A stretch of DNA of 64,000 nt from the NCBI GenBank assembly GCA_944338165.1, contig CALVLN010000002.1:62001-126000 (forward strand). Reading direction: 5' to 3'. The notes below the pieces were generated by a model that saw only the letters and a program-made list of their open reading frames with translations, searched no databases and had not been told where the DNA came from. The position numbers and the translations under genes are program-made. The DNA comes from an uncultured Clostridia bacterium. GTDB taxonomy: Bacteria; Bacillota; Clostridia; Christensenellales; Borkfalkiaceae. Of this stretch, positions 37,776-47,086 are shown one piece after another. Numbering within the stretch: the stretch's first letter is position 1; the number at the start of each line of letters is the position of its first letter.

Positions 37776-40700
37776 TTATGCGATGACGGTATCGCCGCCC
37801 AGCCGCGATTCGACCTCGGAAAGCTTGACGGAGACGATCTTGGAAACGCCTTTCTCCTCCATGGTGACGCCGAACAGCGAATCTGCCTGGTTCATGGTCG
37901 GCTTTCTGTGCGTGATGACGATGAACTGCGTCTCGCGGGAGAACTTTTTGAGGTACTTGGCAAAGCGGTCGACGTTCGCCTCGTCGAGGGCGGCTTCGAT
38001 CTCGTCGAGGATACAGAACGGCATCGGACGCGCCTTGAGGATGGCGAAGAGGATGGCGATCGCCGTGAAGGCGCGCTCGCCGCCCGAGAGCAGGGAGATC
38101 TTGGTGAGCTTCTTGCCGGGCGGGCAGGCGACGATCTCGATGCCCGCATTCAGCGGGTCGTCGCAATCGGTGTAGTCGAGCTGCATCTCCGCCTTGCCGC
38201 CGCCGAACAGTTCGCGGAAGATGCGGGTGAAATTCTCGTTGATGTCGTTGAAGCCTTCGTCGAACTTGCGCTGCATCTCCCCTTTGAGGTCGGTGAGCAC
38301 GCTCGTCAGATCTTCGATGCCCTTTTCAAGATCCTCCTTTTGGGTGAGCATCTCCGAATAGCGGGCATAGAGCGCGTCGTAATCCTCCTCCGCGTTCTGG
38401 TTGACGGGGCCGAGCGCCGCGATCTTATGGCGCAGGCTGTTGATGGTGGAATACGACTGCGCGATGTCGTAATTCTCGTCGCGGAGCGTAAGCGCGCTCT
38501 CGTAATCGAGGCCGTACGCCTCGTCGATGCGCTGCTTCCAGTTTTCCAGCCCCGTCTCGATCTTGGTGATCTCCACCTCGCACTTATACTTGCTGTCGGA
38601 AAGCGCCTGCGTCTCGCTGAGGAGGACGCGCTTGGCCTCGCCGAGTTCGAGCTGCTTTGCATTGAGCTGTTTCTTCTCTTCCTGCACGGCAGCGATGCGG
38701 GCGCGCAGATCGGCGACGATCTTCTGTTCCTCGTCGGTAAGCGCCGCCTTCTCTTCCTGCTTGCGCAGATCCTGGATGACGGATTCCGCCTGGGCGATGT
38801 TGCTGCGCGTCTTGTCCACCTTCTCCGTGAGCGCTTCCTTCTCATCCTGCATCCTGCGCACGCCGTCTTCTTCCGCGGCGATGGACGAGGAGAGCGACGC
38901 GCCTTCCAGCTGCAGCGCGCGCAGTTTTTCGGCGTATTCGTCGCGCTTCTTCCTGAGCGCGTCGCATTCCGCCTGCTTTGCCGTGAGTTCTTCCGTCGCC
39001 TCCATGCGGATCTTTTTCAGAACGTCCTCGTTTTCCGAGGAAGAAAGCACCTCGCTTTCGAGATCTTCCGCGCGGCGGGTGAGCGTTTCCAGAACGCCGT
39101 TGTATTCGCCGAGATCTTTGTCCGCATCGGCGATCAGGTCGATGAGAGCGTTTTCCCGCTGCAGAAGCGCGGCATGGTTGGCGGTCTCCTCCTGCAGCTG
39201 CCTGCGGAACGTCTCCTGCTCCGCTTCCGCCGCCTCATGGTCCAGATCGCTCTGTTCCACGGCGGCGCGCAGTTTTTCCGCCATCGCCTTTTTGCGGGCG
39301 ATGCTCTCCTCGCATTCCTTGATGTGGCGTTCGCCCGCGAGGAGGTTGCCGCTGTTGCGGCTGTGCGAACCGCCCGTCATGGCGCCGCTCGTAGAGATGG
39401 TGTCGCCGTCGAGCGTCACGATCTTGAAGGCATGCGCATATTTTTTGGCGATCGCCGTGGCGTTGGCGATGGTGTCGCAGATGAGCGTATTGCCGAGCAG
39501 ATTTTTGATGACGTTGTCGTAATACGGGTCGTACTTGACGAGCTGATCGGCAAGCCCCAGCGCGCCCGTCTCCTGCAGCGCGCGCTCGATCTCGCGGCTG
39601 TTGAAGCGGGGGCGCATGGAGGATACGGGCAGAAAGGTCACGATGCCGCCGCCCGAGCGCTTGAGGAATTCGATCAGGAAGCGCGCGTCGTCCGCCGTCG
39701 CCGTGACGAGGTTCTGCATGGCGCCGCCGAACGCCGTCTCGATGGCGACCTCAAACTTCTGCTCGGTGCGCACGATGTCCGCAATGGCGCCCTTGATCTT
39801 CTCGCCGATCTCCCGGTTGTTTTTGGCCGTAAGCTGCAGGCGGCGCACCGAATCACGGTAGCCGTCGAAGCGGTTTTTCAGGCCGATGTACATTTCCAGA
39901 TTGTTCTGCAGGTTGGCAATGGACGCGTTGCAGTCCATCAGTTCCTGCGAAAGTTTTTTGGAGGCCTGCGCGAGATCGGAAAGCGTCTCCGCAAGTTCCG
40001 CCTCCCGTCCGGGCGCGGCGTTCAGGAAGGTTTCCGTCTTATGCTTTTGCTCCCGGCATTCCTGCAGCTGGCGCTCGTACTCCGCGCGGCGCGCCTGCGC
40101 CTTTTGGAGGGCGACCCGCACTTCTTCGATGCGTTCGCTGACCGCATCGCGCCGGGCGGAAAGCGAACCCGTCGCCGCGCGCAGTTCGGAAAGATCTTCC
40201 ACGGAGCTCATCTGGCTTTGACGCTTCTCGTCGAAAATGCGCTCGTAAACGGCGATCTTGCCGTCCGCCTCCTGCACTTTTGCCGCAAGGGCGGCGCTCT
40301 CCTCCCCGATCTGGGCGGCGCGCTTTCTATCGCGCTCGGTCTTCTTTTTGCTCTCCGCCGTCAGCGAATCGATCTCATGTACGCGCCGCAGCGAATACTC
40401 CACGTCGTCCGTCGCCGCGCGCAGCTGCGAGCGGTAGGATTTGATGCGCTCCTCGATGAGCTTCGCCTCGCCGCTCTTGTGCTCGAGCCCGACCTCATAG
40501 GAACGCAGCTCCTCGTTGAGGGAGCGCAACTCGTCGTCCGACGTGGAAATGCGTTCCCTGCCAGCCGCCTCGTCCGATTCGATGGTATCAAGCTCCTGCG
40601 AAATGGCAGAAATGCGCGATTCCGCCTCCCCCATCTTCTTGCGGAAGCGCTCCGTCTCCGCGGAAGCGTTTTCGCAGCGGTAAAGGTAGGTGTTTACCTC

Positions 40701-41375
40701 GTTGTATTTGAGGTCATCCGAATATTCGCGGTATTTTTTTGCCGTCTCCGCCTGTTTTTCCAGAGGCTTTAATTGCTTTTCCGCCTCGTCCATGCGCTGA
40801 ACGAAGACGGTGAGATTGTCCTTGGCGCTCTCGAGTTTGCGCTCGATCTCCGCCTTTCTGCCCTTGAAGACCATGACGCCCGTCGCCTCTTCAAAGATGG
40901 CGCGCCTGTCCTCCGGCTTGGCGTTCATGATCTGTTCGACCTTGCCTTGCCCGATGATGGAATAGCCTTCCTTGCCGATGCCCACGCCGTGCAGCAGCGC
41001 GACGATGTCTTTCAGGCGGCAGGGCTGCTTGTTGAGCAGGTATTCGCTCTCCCCCGAGCGGTAAAGACGGCGGGTCATGGCGACCTCGTCGTACTCGATG
41101 TCGAAGAGTTTTTCCGTATTGTCGAAGACGAGCGTGACTTCGCAATAGGAGAGCGCGCGGCGCGTCTGCGTGCCGCCGAAAATGACGTCCTGCATGCTCG
41201 AACCGCGCAGCGTCTTTGCCGACTGCTCGCCGAGCACCCAGCGCACGGCATCCGCGACGTTGCTCTTGCCGCAGCCGTTCGGCCCGACGATACAGGTCAC
41301 GCCGTCGTCAAATTTGATCGAGGTCTTGTCGGCAAACGACTTGAACCCCACCAGTTGGATCTCTTTAAAATTCAC
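37776..41375 (-). CDS. smc: Chromosome segregation ATPase SMC
   Basis: A 1199-residue SMC. Walker A GPNGCGKSN at residues 31-39, Q-loop near 145 (SIIGQGKVEQIMNAKPEDRR), two long coiled coils, a central hinge (near residues 520-650, containing GAMQNLVTATADDARFLIEF), signature LLSGGERAFTA near 1098 and Walker B CILDEIEAALDEAN. With ScpA and ScpB it organises the nucleoid; those genes are not here. GTG start at 41375 overlaps the rnc stop (GTGA). Confidence 0.98.
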   Translation of the reverse strand: MNFKEIQLVGFKSFADKTSIKFDDGVTCIVGPNGCGKSNVADAVRWVLGEQSAKTLRGSSMQDVIFGGTQTRRALSYCEVTLVFDNTEKLFDIEYDEVAMTRRLYRSGESEYLLNKQPCRLKDIVALLHGVGIGKEGYSIIGQGKVEQIMNAKPEDRRAIFEEATGVMVFKGRKAEIERKLESAKDNLTVFVQRMDEAEKQLKPLEKQAETAKKYREYSDDLKYNEVNTYLYRCENASAETERFRKKMGEAESRISAISQELDTIESDEAAGRERISTSDDELRSLNEELRSYEVGLEHKSGEAKLIEERIKSYRSQLRAATDDVEYSLRRVHEIDSLTAESKKKTERDRKRAAQIGEESAALAAKVQEADGKIAVYERIFDEKRQSQMSSVEDLSELRAATGSLSARRDAVSERIEEVRVALQKAQARRAEYERQLQECREQKHKTETFLNAAPGREAELAETLSDLAQASKKLSQELMDCNASIANLQNNLEMYIGLKNRFDGYRDSVRRLQLTAKNNREIGEKIKGAIADIVRTEQKFEVAIETAFGGAMQNLVTATADDARFLIEFLKRSGGGIVTFLPVSSMRPRFNSREIERALQETGALGLADQLVKYDPYYDNVIKNLLGNTLICDTIANATAIAKKYAHAFKIVTLDGDTISTSGAMTGGSHSRNSGNLLAGERHIKECEESIARKKAMAEKLRAAVEQSDLDHEAAEAEQETFRRQLQEETANHAALLQRENALIDLIADADKDLGEYNGVLETLTRRAEDLESEVLSSSENEDVLKKIRMEATEELTAKQAECDALRKKRDEYAEKLRALQLEGASLSSSIAAEEDGVRRMQDEKEALTEKVDKTRSNIAQAESVIQDLRKQEEKAALTDEEQKIVADLRARIAAVQEEKKQLNAKQLELGEAKRVLLSETQALSDSKYKCEVEITKIETGLENWKQRIDEAYGLDYESALTLRDENYDIAQSYSTINSLRHKIAALGPVNQNAEEDYDALYARYSEMLTQKEDLEKGIEDLTSVLTDLKGEMQRKFDEGFNDINENFTRIFRELFGGGKAEMQLDYTDCDDPLNAGIEIVACPPGKKLTKISLLSGGERAFTAIAILFAILKARPMPFCILDEIEAALDEANVDRFAKYLKKFSRETQFIVITHRKPTMNQADSLFGVTMEEKGVSKIVSVKLSEVESRLGGDTVIA

Positions 41376-42034
41376 CCTTGCGTCCCCTTTGTCAAAGATT
41401 CGTAAAGCTGTTTTGCCGCGGCCTGTTCCGCCGCCTGTTTGCTGCGCCCCCTGCCGCTGCCCGTCTGTTCCGATGCGGACACGGTGCAGAAAAACTGCCC
41501 GTCCCGCTCCGTGCAGCGATAGACGGGGATCCCTTCCCCCCGTTCCTGCAAAAGCTCCTGCAGCTGCGTCTTGAAGTTGCCGAGCTGCGTCTCCACGAGG
41601 AAGCGCCCGAGAAACGCCCGCGCGGCGGCATAGCCCCCGTCGAGGTAGATCCCGCCGACGACCGCCTCAAACAGGTTGGACGCCGTCTTGCCGGCGAGGC
41701 TGTCCTCCCCGCCGGAATGGCGGAGAAAACGCAGAAGATCTGCCCGCTTTTCCGCCTCTTCAAGCGCCGCACGCGAAACGTAGCTCTGGCGGCGGGCGGT
41801 AAGCGTACCTTCGTCCGCGCCGCTTTCCTCAAAGAGATGCTCCGTCACGCACAGCTGCAGCACCGCGTCGCCGAGAAACTCGAGCCGTTCGTTGTTCTTC
41901 TCCCCCGGGCGGAAATTGGAATAGGAGCTGTGGGTAAAACACGCCTTTAAAAGCGCGCGGTCGCGGAAGGTATAGCCGATGGCGTCCTCTGCGCGCGCGT
42001 AAGTATCCTGCGTCCAGTCTTCGCAGTTACGCAT
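41372..42034 (-). CDS. rnc: Ribonuclease III
   Basis: A 220-residue RNase III for rRNA and mRNA processing. The signature NERLEFLGDAVLQL lies near residues 47-60 and the second metal site ASNLFEAVVGGIYLDGG near 117-133; the double-stranded RNA-binding domain occupies the last 70 residues. ATG at 42034 lies within the end of plsX (8-base overlap); GTG at 42040 is an alternative. Confidence 0.97.
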   Translation of the reverse strand: MRNCEDWTQDTYARAEDAIGYTFRDRALLKACFTHSSYSNFRPGEKNNERLEFLGDAVLQLCVTEHLFEESGADEGTLTARRQSYVSRAALEEAEKRADLLRFLRHSGGEDSLAGKTASNLFEAVVGGIYLDGGYAAARAFLGRFLVETQLGNFKTQLQELLQERGEGIPVYRCTERDGQFFCTVSASEQTGSGRGRSKQAAEQAAAKQLYESLTKGTQG

Positions 42035-43055
42035 CCGCACGCCCCGAAAGCCCGGCCTCCTGCAGCATGCTCTCGATGGAGCCGATGAGCCCGTTGCGGT
42101 AGGCGTCCAGCGCCTGGATGACCGAAGCGCGGATGCTCTTTGCCTTGGAAGAACCGTGCGATTTGACGACGACCTTCTTCAGCCCCAGAAACACCGAACC
42201 GCCGAACCGATTGTAATCGAGGGCGTTTTTGATGTTTTTCAGCTGCTTCATCATAAACAGCGCGCCGATCTTGGAAAGGACGGAAGATCTCAGCTGTTCG
42301 GAGAGGATGACGGTGACCGTCTTGCCGCAGCCCTCCATCGCCTTGAGGGCGATGTTGCCCGAAAACCCGTCCGAGACCGCCACGTCGATGTCGCCGTACA
42401 TGATATCGCGCCCTTCGACGTTGCCGACGAAGTCGATGCAGCCCGTCTGTTTGAGGAGCTGATGCGCCTCCTGATGCAGGGGATCCCCCTTATGCTCCTC
42501 CGTACCGTTGGTCAAAAGCCCCACGCGCGGACGCGCGATGCCGTAAGCCGCCCGCGCAAATGCGGACGCCATGACGCCGAACTGGGCAAGATACGCAGGC
42601 TTGCACTCGGCATTCGCGCCGCAGTCGCAGAGCAGCGTCTGCGAGCCGCGCACGTTGGGAATGGCGGGGCACAGCGCAGGGCGCAGCACGCCCTTGATGC
42701 GCCCGACGAGCAGGATGCCGCCCGTGAGGACCGCGCCCGTCGAGCCCGCCGAAACGAACCCGCCCACTTCATCGTCCTCCTTGAGAAGGCGCATCCCCAC
42801 CACAAGGGAAGAATCCTTTTTGGAGCGGACCGCAGACGTCGGCACGTCGTCGTTGGTGATGACCTCCGTACAGGGCACGATCTCCACGCGGGCGGGATCG
42901 TAATCCAGCTTCTTCAGTTCCGCCTCCACGGCGGCGCCGTCGCCCGTCAGAACGATCTGAAAATTGTCGCGCTCGGAGAGCGCTTCCACCGCCCCTTTTA
43001 CGATCTCCGCGGGCGCATTGTCACCGCCCATCGCGTCTACCACGATCTTTAACAT
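42027..43055 (-). CDS. plsX: Phosphate acyltransferase PlsX
   Basis: A 342-residue acyl-ACP:phosphate acyltransferase, first committed step of phospholipid synthesis. N-terminus KIVVDAMGGDNAP is diagnostic, followed by GFVSAGSTGA near 104 and SDGFSGNIALKAMEG near 235. ATG at 43055 has AGGAG. The fab genes and acpP that often lie between plsX and rnc in Firmicutes are absent: rnc starts inside plsX. Confidence 0.97.
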   Translation of the reverse strand: MLKIVVDAMGGDNAPAEIVKGAVEALSERDNFQIVLTGDGAAVEAELKKLDYDPARVEIVPCTEVITNDDVPTSAVRSKKDSSLVVGMRLLKEDDEVGGFVSAGSTGAVLTGGILLVGRIKGVLRPALCPAIPNVRGSQTLLCDCGANAECKPAYLAQFGVMASAFARAAYGIARPRVGLLTNGTEEHKGDPLHQEAHQLLKQTGCIDFVGNVEGRDIMYGDIDVAVSDGFSGNIALKAMEGCGKTVTVILSEQLRSSVLSKIGALFMMKQLKNIKNALDYNRFGGSVFLGLKKVVVKSHGSSKAKSIRASVIQALDAYRNGLIGSIESMLQEAGLSGRADA

Positions 43056-43115
43056 ACTCTTCTCCTGATGCCGCAAAGGGCAACCGATTGTATTTGCGTA
43101 TTATACGATACACTA

Positions 43116-43144
43116 ATTATAGCATTTTTTTTTGAAAAAGACAA
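43116..43144 (-). promoter_or_regulatory. Promoter of plsX-rnc-smc-ftsY
   Basis: TTGTCT, 17 bases, TATAAT, 61 bases before plsX. A second TATAAT-like box lies about 18 bases further downstream, without a matching -35. Confidence 0.75.
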
Positions 43145-43177
43145 TAGATTGCCGCAACTTTCCCCCGAATTCCCGCG

Positions 43178-43212
43178 AAAAAATACCCCGCGCCGTTCAT
43201 CTCGGCGCGGGG
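43178..43212 (-). terminator. Terminator of the cation efflux gene
   Basis: CCCCGCGCCG / CGGCGCGGGG arms with a seven-base loop, then TATTTTTTC on the minus strand. Confidence 0.88.
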
Positions 43213-43217
43213 AAGTT

Positions 43218-44345
43218 TTATTCGCGTTCCACGGTGACGTTCGGCTCGAACGGGCCCTCCCGGCGTACGACCTCCGTCACGGCGGAGAGGATCTCTTTCT
43301 CCGTCCGCGTGCAGGCGAAGGGAACGGCGAGGTCGAACAGTACCTTGGTGATCTGTTCCCCCCACACGACGCGGAAATCGTGCATGGTCCAGGCAGGATC
43401 GAGCGCGGAAAGTTTTTCCGCGATGCGCACCCGCAGCGCGTTGGTGCGCGCATCGTCCGTGACGATGGGATCGAGATGCCCCGTGAGTTCCACCTCCGTA
43501 TGTTCGGCGAAATCGCGCTCGACCGCGTCGACGATCTCGTGCGCTTCGAGCACGGGAACGCGGGCGTCCACTTCAACGTGCACGCTGGCAAAATACTTGC
43601 CGGGGCCGTAACCGTAAACGCGCAGATCGTGCATGCCGAGCACCCCATGTCCGGAGAGAATGCGTGTTTTGATGGCTTCGATGAGCGCGGGATCCGGCGC
43701 CTGCCCGAGGAGTTTGGAACTCGTCTCGCGCAGCAGCCCCACGCCCTGCCAGGCGATGAAGAGGGAGACGACGATCCCCGCCCAGCCGTCGGCGGGAACG
43801 TGCGCATATTCGGAAATGAGGACGCCGATGAGCGCGGCGAGCGTGGCGATGCAATCGCAGGCGCTGTCCACCGCGGCGGCGCGGAGCGCATCCGAATCGA
43901 TGCGGGAGGCGACCAGGCGGTAATAGACGAACATGCCGCCCTTGACAAGGATGGACGCCCCGAGCAGGAGATAGACGAGCAGACCGCCCCGGGAAACTTC
44001 GCCCTCGATGAGCTTCCCCGCCGATTCGCGCAGAAGCTCAAAGGCGAGCAGCAGGACGATGCAGGAGATGAGCATGGTCGCCACGTACTCGGCGCGGCGG
44101 TGCCCGTACGGATGTTCTTTATCGGCGGGCTTTGCCGCGATGCGGAAGGAAACGAGCGACACGGCGCTCGAGCCGCAATCGCTTAAATTGTTGAACCCGT
44201 CCGCGAGCACGGAGACGAGCCCCGTAAAATACCCGACGAGCAGCTTGCAGACGGCAAGCAAAAAGTTCAGGCCGATGCCGAAAAAGCTGGCACGCCTGCC
44301 CGCCCGTTCGCGGGCATTCCCGGTTGTGACGCTTGACTGTTCCAT
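43218..44345 (-). CDS. Cation diffusion facilitator family transporter
   Basis: A 375-residue CDF exporter (zinc, iron, manganese or similar, in exchange for protons). Six membrane helices in the first 210 residues with metal-site aspartates in [14 protein letters not shown] (about residues 47-60) and [13 protein letters not shown] (about 158-170), then the cytoplasmic ferredoxin-like domain, here extended by a second copy-like region to the C-terminus. [13 protein letters not shown] is a family hallmark. The ATG at 44345 lies only six bases after a TATAAT box; a GGGGGAG sequence is 12 bases upstream, farther than usual, so a leaderless message is possible. Confidence 0.92.
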   Translation of the reverse strand: MEQSSVTTGNARERAGRRASFFGIGLNFLLAVCKLLVGYFTGLVSVLADGFNNLSDCGSSAVSLVSFRIAAKPADKEHPYGHRRAEYVATMLISCIVLLLAFELLRESAGKLIEGEVSRGGLLVYLLLGASILVKGGMFVYYRLVASRIDSDALRAAAVDSACDCIATLAALIGVLISEYAHVPADGWAGIVVSLFIAWQGVGLLRETSSKLLGQAPDPALIEAIKTRILSGHGVLGMHDLRVYGYGPGKYFASVHVEVDARVPVLEAHEIVDAVERDFAEHTEVELTGHLDPIVTDDARTNALRVRIAEKLSALDPAWTMHDFRVVWGEQITKVLFDLAVPFACTRTEKEILSAVTEVVRREGPFEPNVTVERE

Positions 44346-44351
44346 ACTGTC

Positions 44352-44380
44352 ATTATACTCCCCCGCGCGGCGTTTGTCAT
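44352..44380 (-). promoter_or_regulatory. Promoter of the cation efflux gene, abutting its ATG
   Basis: ATGACA, 17 bases, TATAAT; six bases to the start codon. Confidence 0.65.
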
Positions 44381-44518
44381 GCCATTTGCCCCGTTTCCCG
44401 CGTATATTTTTTGCACAGGCCGTCAATCATAAACGCGGTGAGCAAAATCCGCGCGCCGCTACATACAATAGAATACCGGGGAACCGCGCGGGCCCCGCTC
44501 ACGAAAGAAGGTGAAAGG

Positions 44519-44866
44519 ATGAACGTCAAACGCGGAGAACTCTATTATGCCGATCTTTCCCCCGTGGTGGGAAGCGAGCAGGGCGGCGTGCGCCCCGTTC
44601 TGGTGGTGCAAAACGATACGGGCAACAAATATTCCCCTACCGTCATCGCCGCCGCCGTGACGAGCCGGATCAAAAAAGCGCGGCTGCCCACACACATCGA
44701 ACTGCCCTCCGCCTTCGGCCTCGTCAAGGACAGCGTCATCCTGCTCGAACAGATCCGCACCATCGACAAACGGCGCCTGCTCTCCCGCATCGGCGAGCTC
44801 CCGCCCGCAGCCATGTCCCGCGTAGATCACGCCATCCTCATCAGTCTCGGATTTGAAAAGGCATGA
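44519..44866 (+). CDS. MazF/NdoA-type endoribonuclease toxin
   Basis: A 115-residue PemK/MazF-family RNase closely resembling Bacillus Ndo[34 protein letters not shown], with the catalytic arginine in GGVRP and threonine in AAAVTSRI. It cuts single-stranded mRNA at short motifs. GAAGGTGAAAGG precedes the ATG. The cognate antitoxin (EndB/MazE) normally lies directly upstream, but here the upstream gene is a divergent cation transporter and no small helix-hook ORF is visible. The antitoxin may be elsewhere. Confidence 0.93.
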   Translation: MNVKRGELYYADLSPVVGSEQGGVRPVLVVQNDTGNKYSPTVIAAAVTSRIKKARLPTHIELPSAFGLVKDSVILLEQIRTIDKRRLLSRIGELPPAAMSRVDHAILISLGFEKA

Positions 44867-44907
44867 CCATGCCCGAGGCGATCCGAAAAACTGCGCCCCA
44901 TGTCCTG

Positions 44908-44941
44908 AGAAAAACTGCCCCGCTCTCCAGCGGGGCAGCTT
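44908..44941 (-). terminator. Terminator of citrate synthase
   Basis: CTGCCCCGCT / AGCGGGGCAG with a five-base loop, then TTTTTC on the minus strand. Also lies behind mazF. Confidence 0.87.
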
Positions 44942-44943
44942 CG

Positions 44944-46326
<1,383 letters not shown>

Positions 46327-46374
46327 TCCGTCACCTCCTTTTCCGCGCCGCACGTGCACGCGGAAGATATCGTT

Positions 46375-46403
46375 ATCATACCACAATTTGCCCGATTTGT
46401 CAA
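46375..46403 (-). promoter_or_regulatory. Promoter of citrate synthase
   Basis: TTGACA, 17 bases, TATGAT, 49 bases before the ATG. Confidence 0.8.
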
Positions 46404-46455
46404 ATCGCGGAAAAGGCGCGCGTTTTTCCCCGGCATCCCTGCCTCTCTCTCCGCA

Positions 46456-46492
46456 AAAAAACCGCCGCGGCACGCTGCCGCGGCGGTTTTTT
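46456..46492 (-). terminator. Terminator of the small membrane protein gene
   Basis: ACCGCCGCGGCA, CGC loop, TGCCGCGGCGGT with T and A tracts on both sides. Confidence 0.88.
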
Positions 46493-46498
46493 GATCTT

Positions 46499-46966
46499 TT
46501 ATATTCCTGTGACGCCCAGCGCAACGGCTGCAATGACGACGCCGATGCTGCAGACGAGCCCCAAAAGAAAAATGAGCATATCGGACAAGCAATGGCTGCG
46601 CGTCGGCGCCTCTTCTTCCTCTTCTTCCTCTTCCTCCGCTTCCCGGCTGCGGCGCCTGCGCTTCCCCTTGCGGTCGGCGAGGCGAACGACAACGCCCCAG
46701 AAGAACATGCGGAAGCCCGTGATCGCATAGACGAGGCAAAACTCCGCCGTGGCGATGACGAAACAGATCGCAACGATGAGCAAAAGAATGCCCACGGCAA
46801 ATTGTTCGGAAAGCAGCGAAAAAGAGAACCATTCCAGCCCCAGCGAGGCGGCGACGAAGGCGAGCATGAGGAACGCCGTCAGGGCGCGGACTCCGCCGCC
46901 GCCCCGTTCATAACGGCGGATCCCGCCATGATGCCGCGCGCTCACGGAAAACAACCACTTCAACAT
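46499..46966 (-). CDS. Small membrane protein with poly-glutamate stretch
   Basis: A 155-residue protein with three hydrophobic segments (about residues 28-50, 57-80 and 130-152) and a cytoplasmic loop made of a basic block (RKGKRRRRSREA) followed by nine glutamates in a row. No family recognised. The glutamates are written by alternating GAA and GAG codons, a repeat that may change length by slippage. AAAGGGG lies before the ATG at 46966. Confidence 0.65.
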   Translation of the reverse strand: MLKWLFSVSARHHGGIRRYERGGGGVRALTAFLMLAFVAASLGLEWFSFSLLSEQFAVGILLLIVAICFVIATAEFCLVYAITGFRMFFWGVVVRLADRKGKRRRRSREAEEEEEEEEEAPTRSHCLSDMLIFLLGLVCSIGVVIAAVALGVTGI

Positions 46967-46986
46967 GATTTTACCCCTTTTTTTTC

Positions 46987-47015
46987 ATTTTATCATAAAG
47001 CGGATGTTTTGTCAA
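46987..47015 (-). promoter_or_regulatory. Promoter of the small membrane protein gene
   Basis: TTGACA, 17 bases, TAAAAT, 20 bases before the ATG. Confidence 0.75.
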
Positions 47016-47044
47016 TCTCAGTTTACAAATTTTCCCGATACCAT

Positions 47045-47073
47045 CAAAAAAAGGCCGCGCTTGGCGCGGCCTT
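47045..47073 (-). terminator. Terminator of pnp
   Basis: AAGGCCGCGC, TTG loop, GCGCGGCCTT followed by seven T on the minus strand. Confidence 0.9.
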
Positions 47074-47086
47074 CTTGGATATTCCG

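Noticed and set aside
36825..40772. A 1315-codon open frame antisense to ftsY and smc
   Set aside because: Long, but lacks any recognisable motif or start signal; ftsY and smc on the minus strand have all catalytic motifs.
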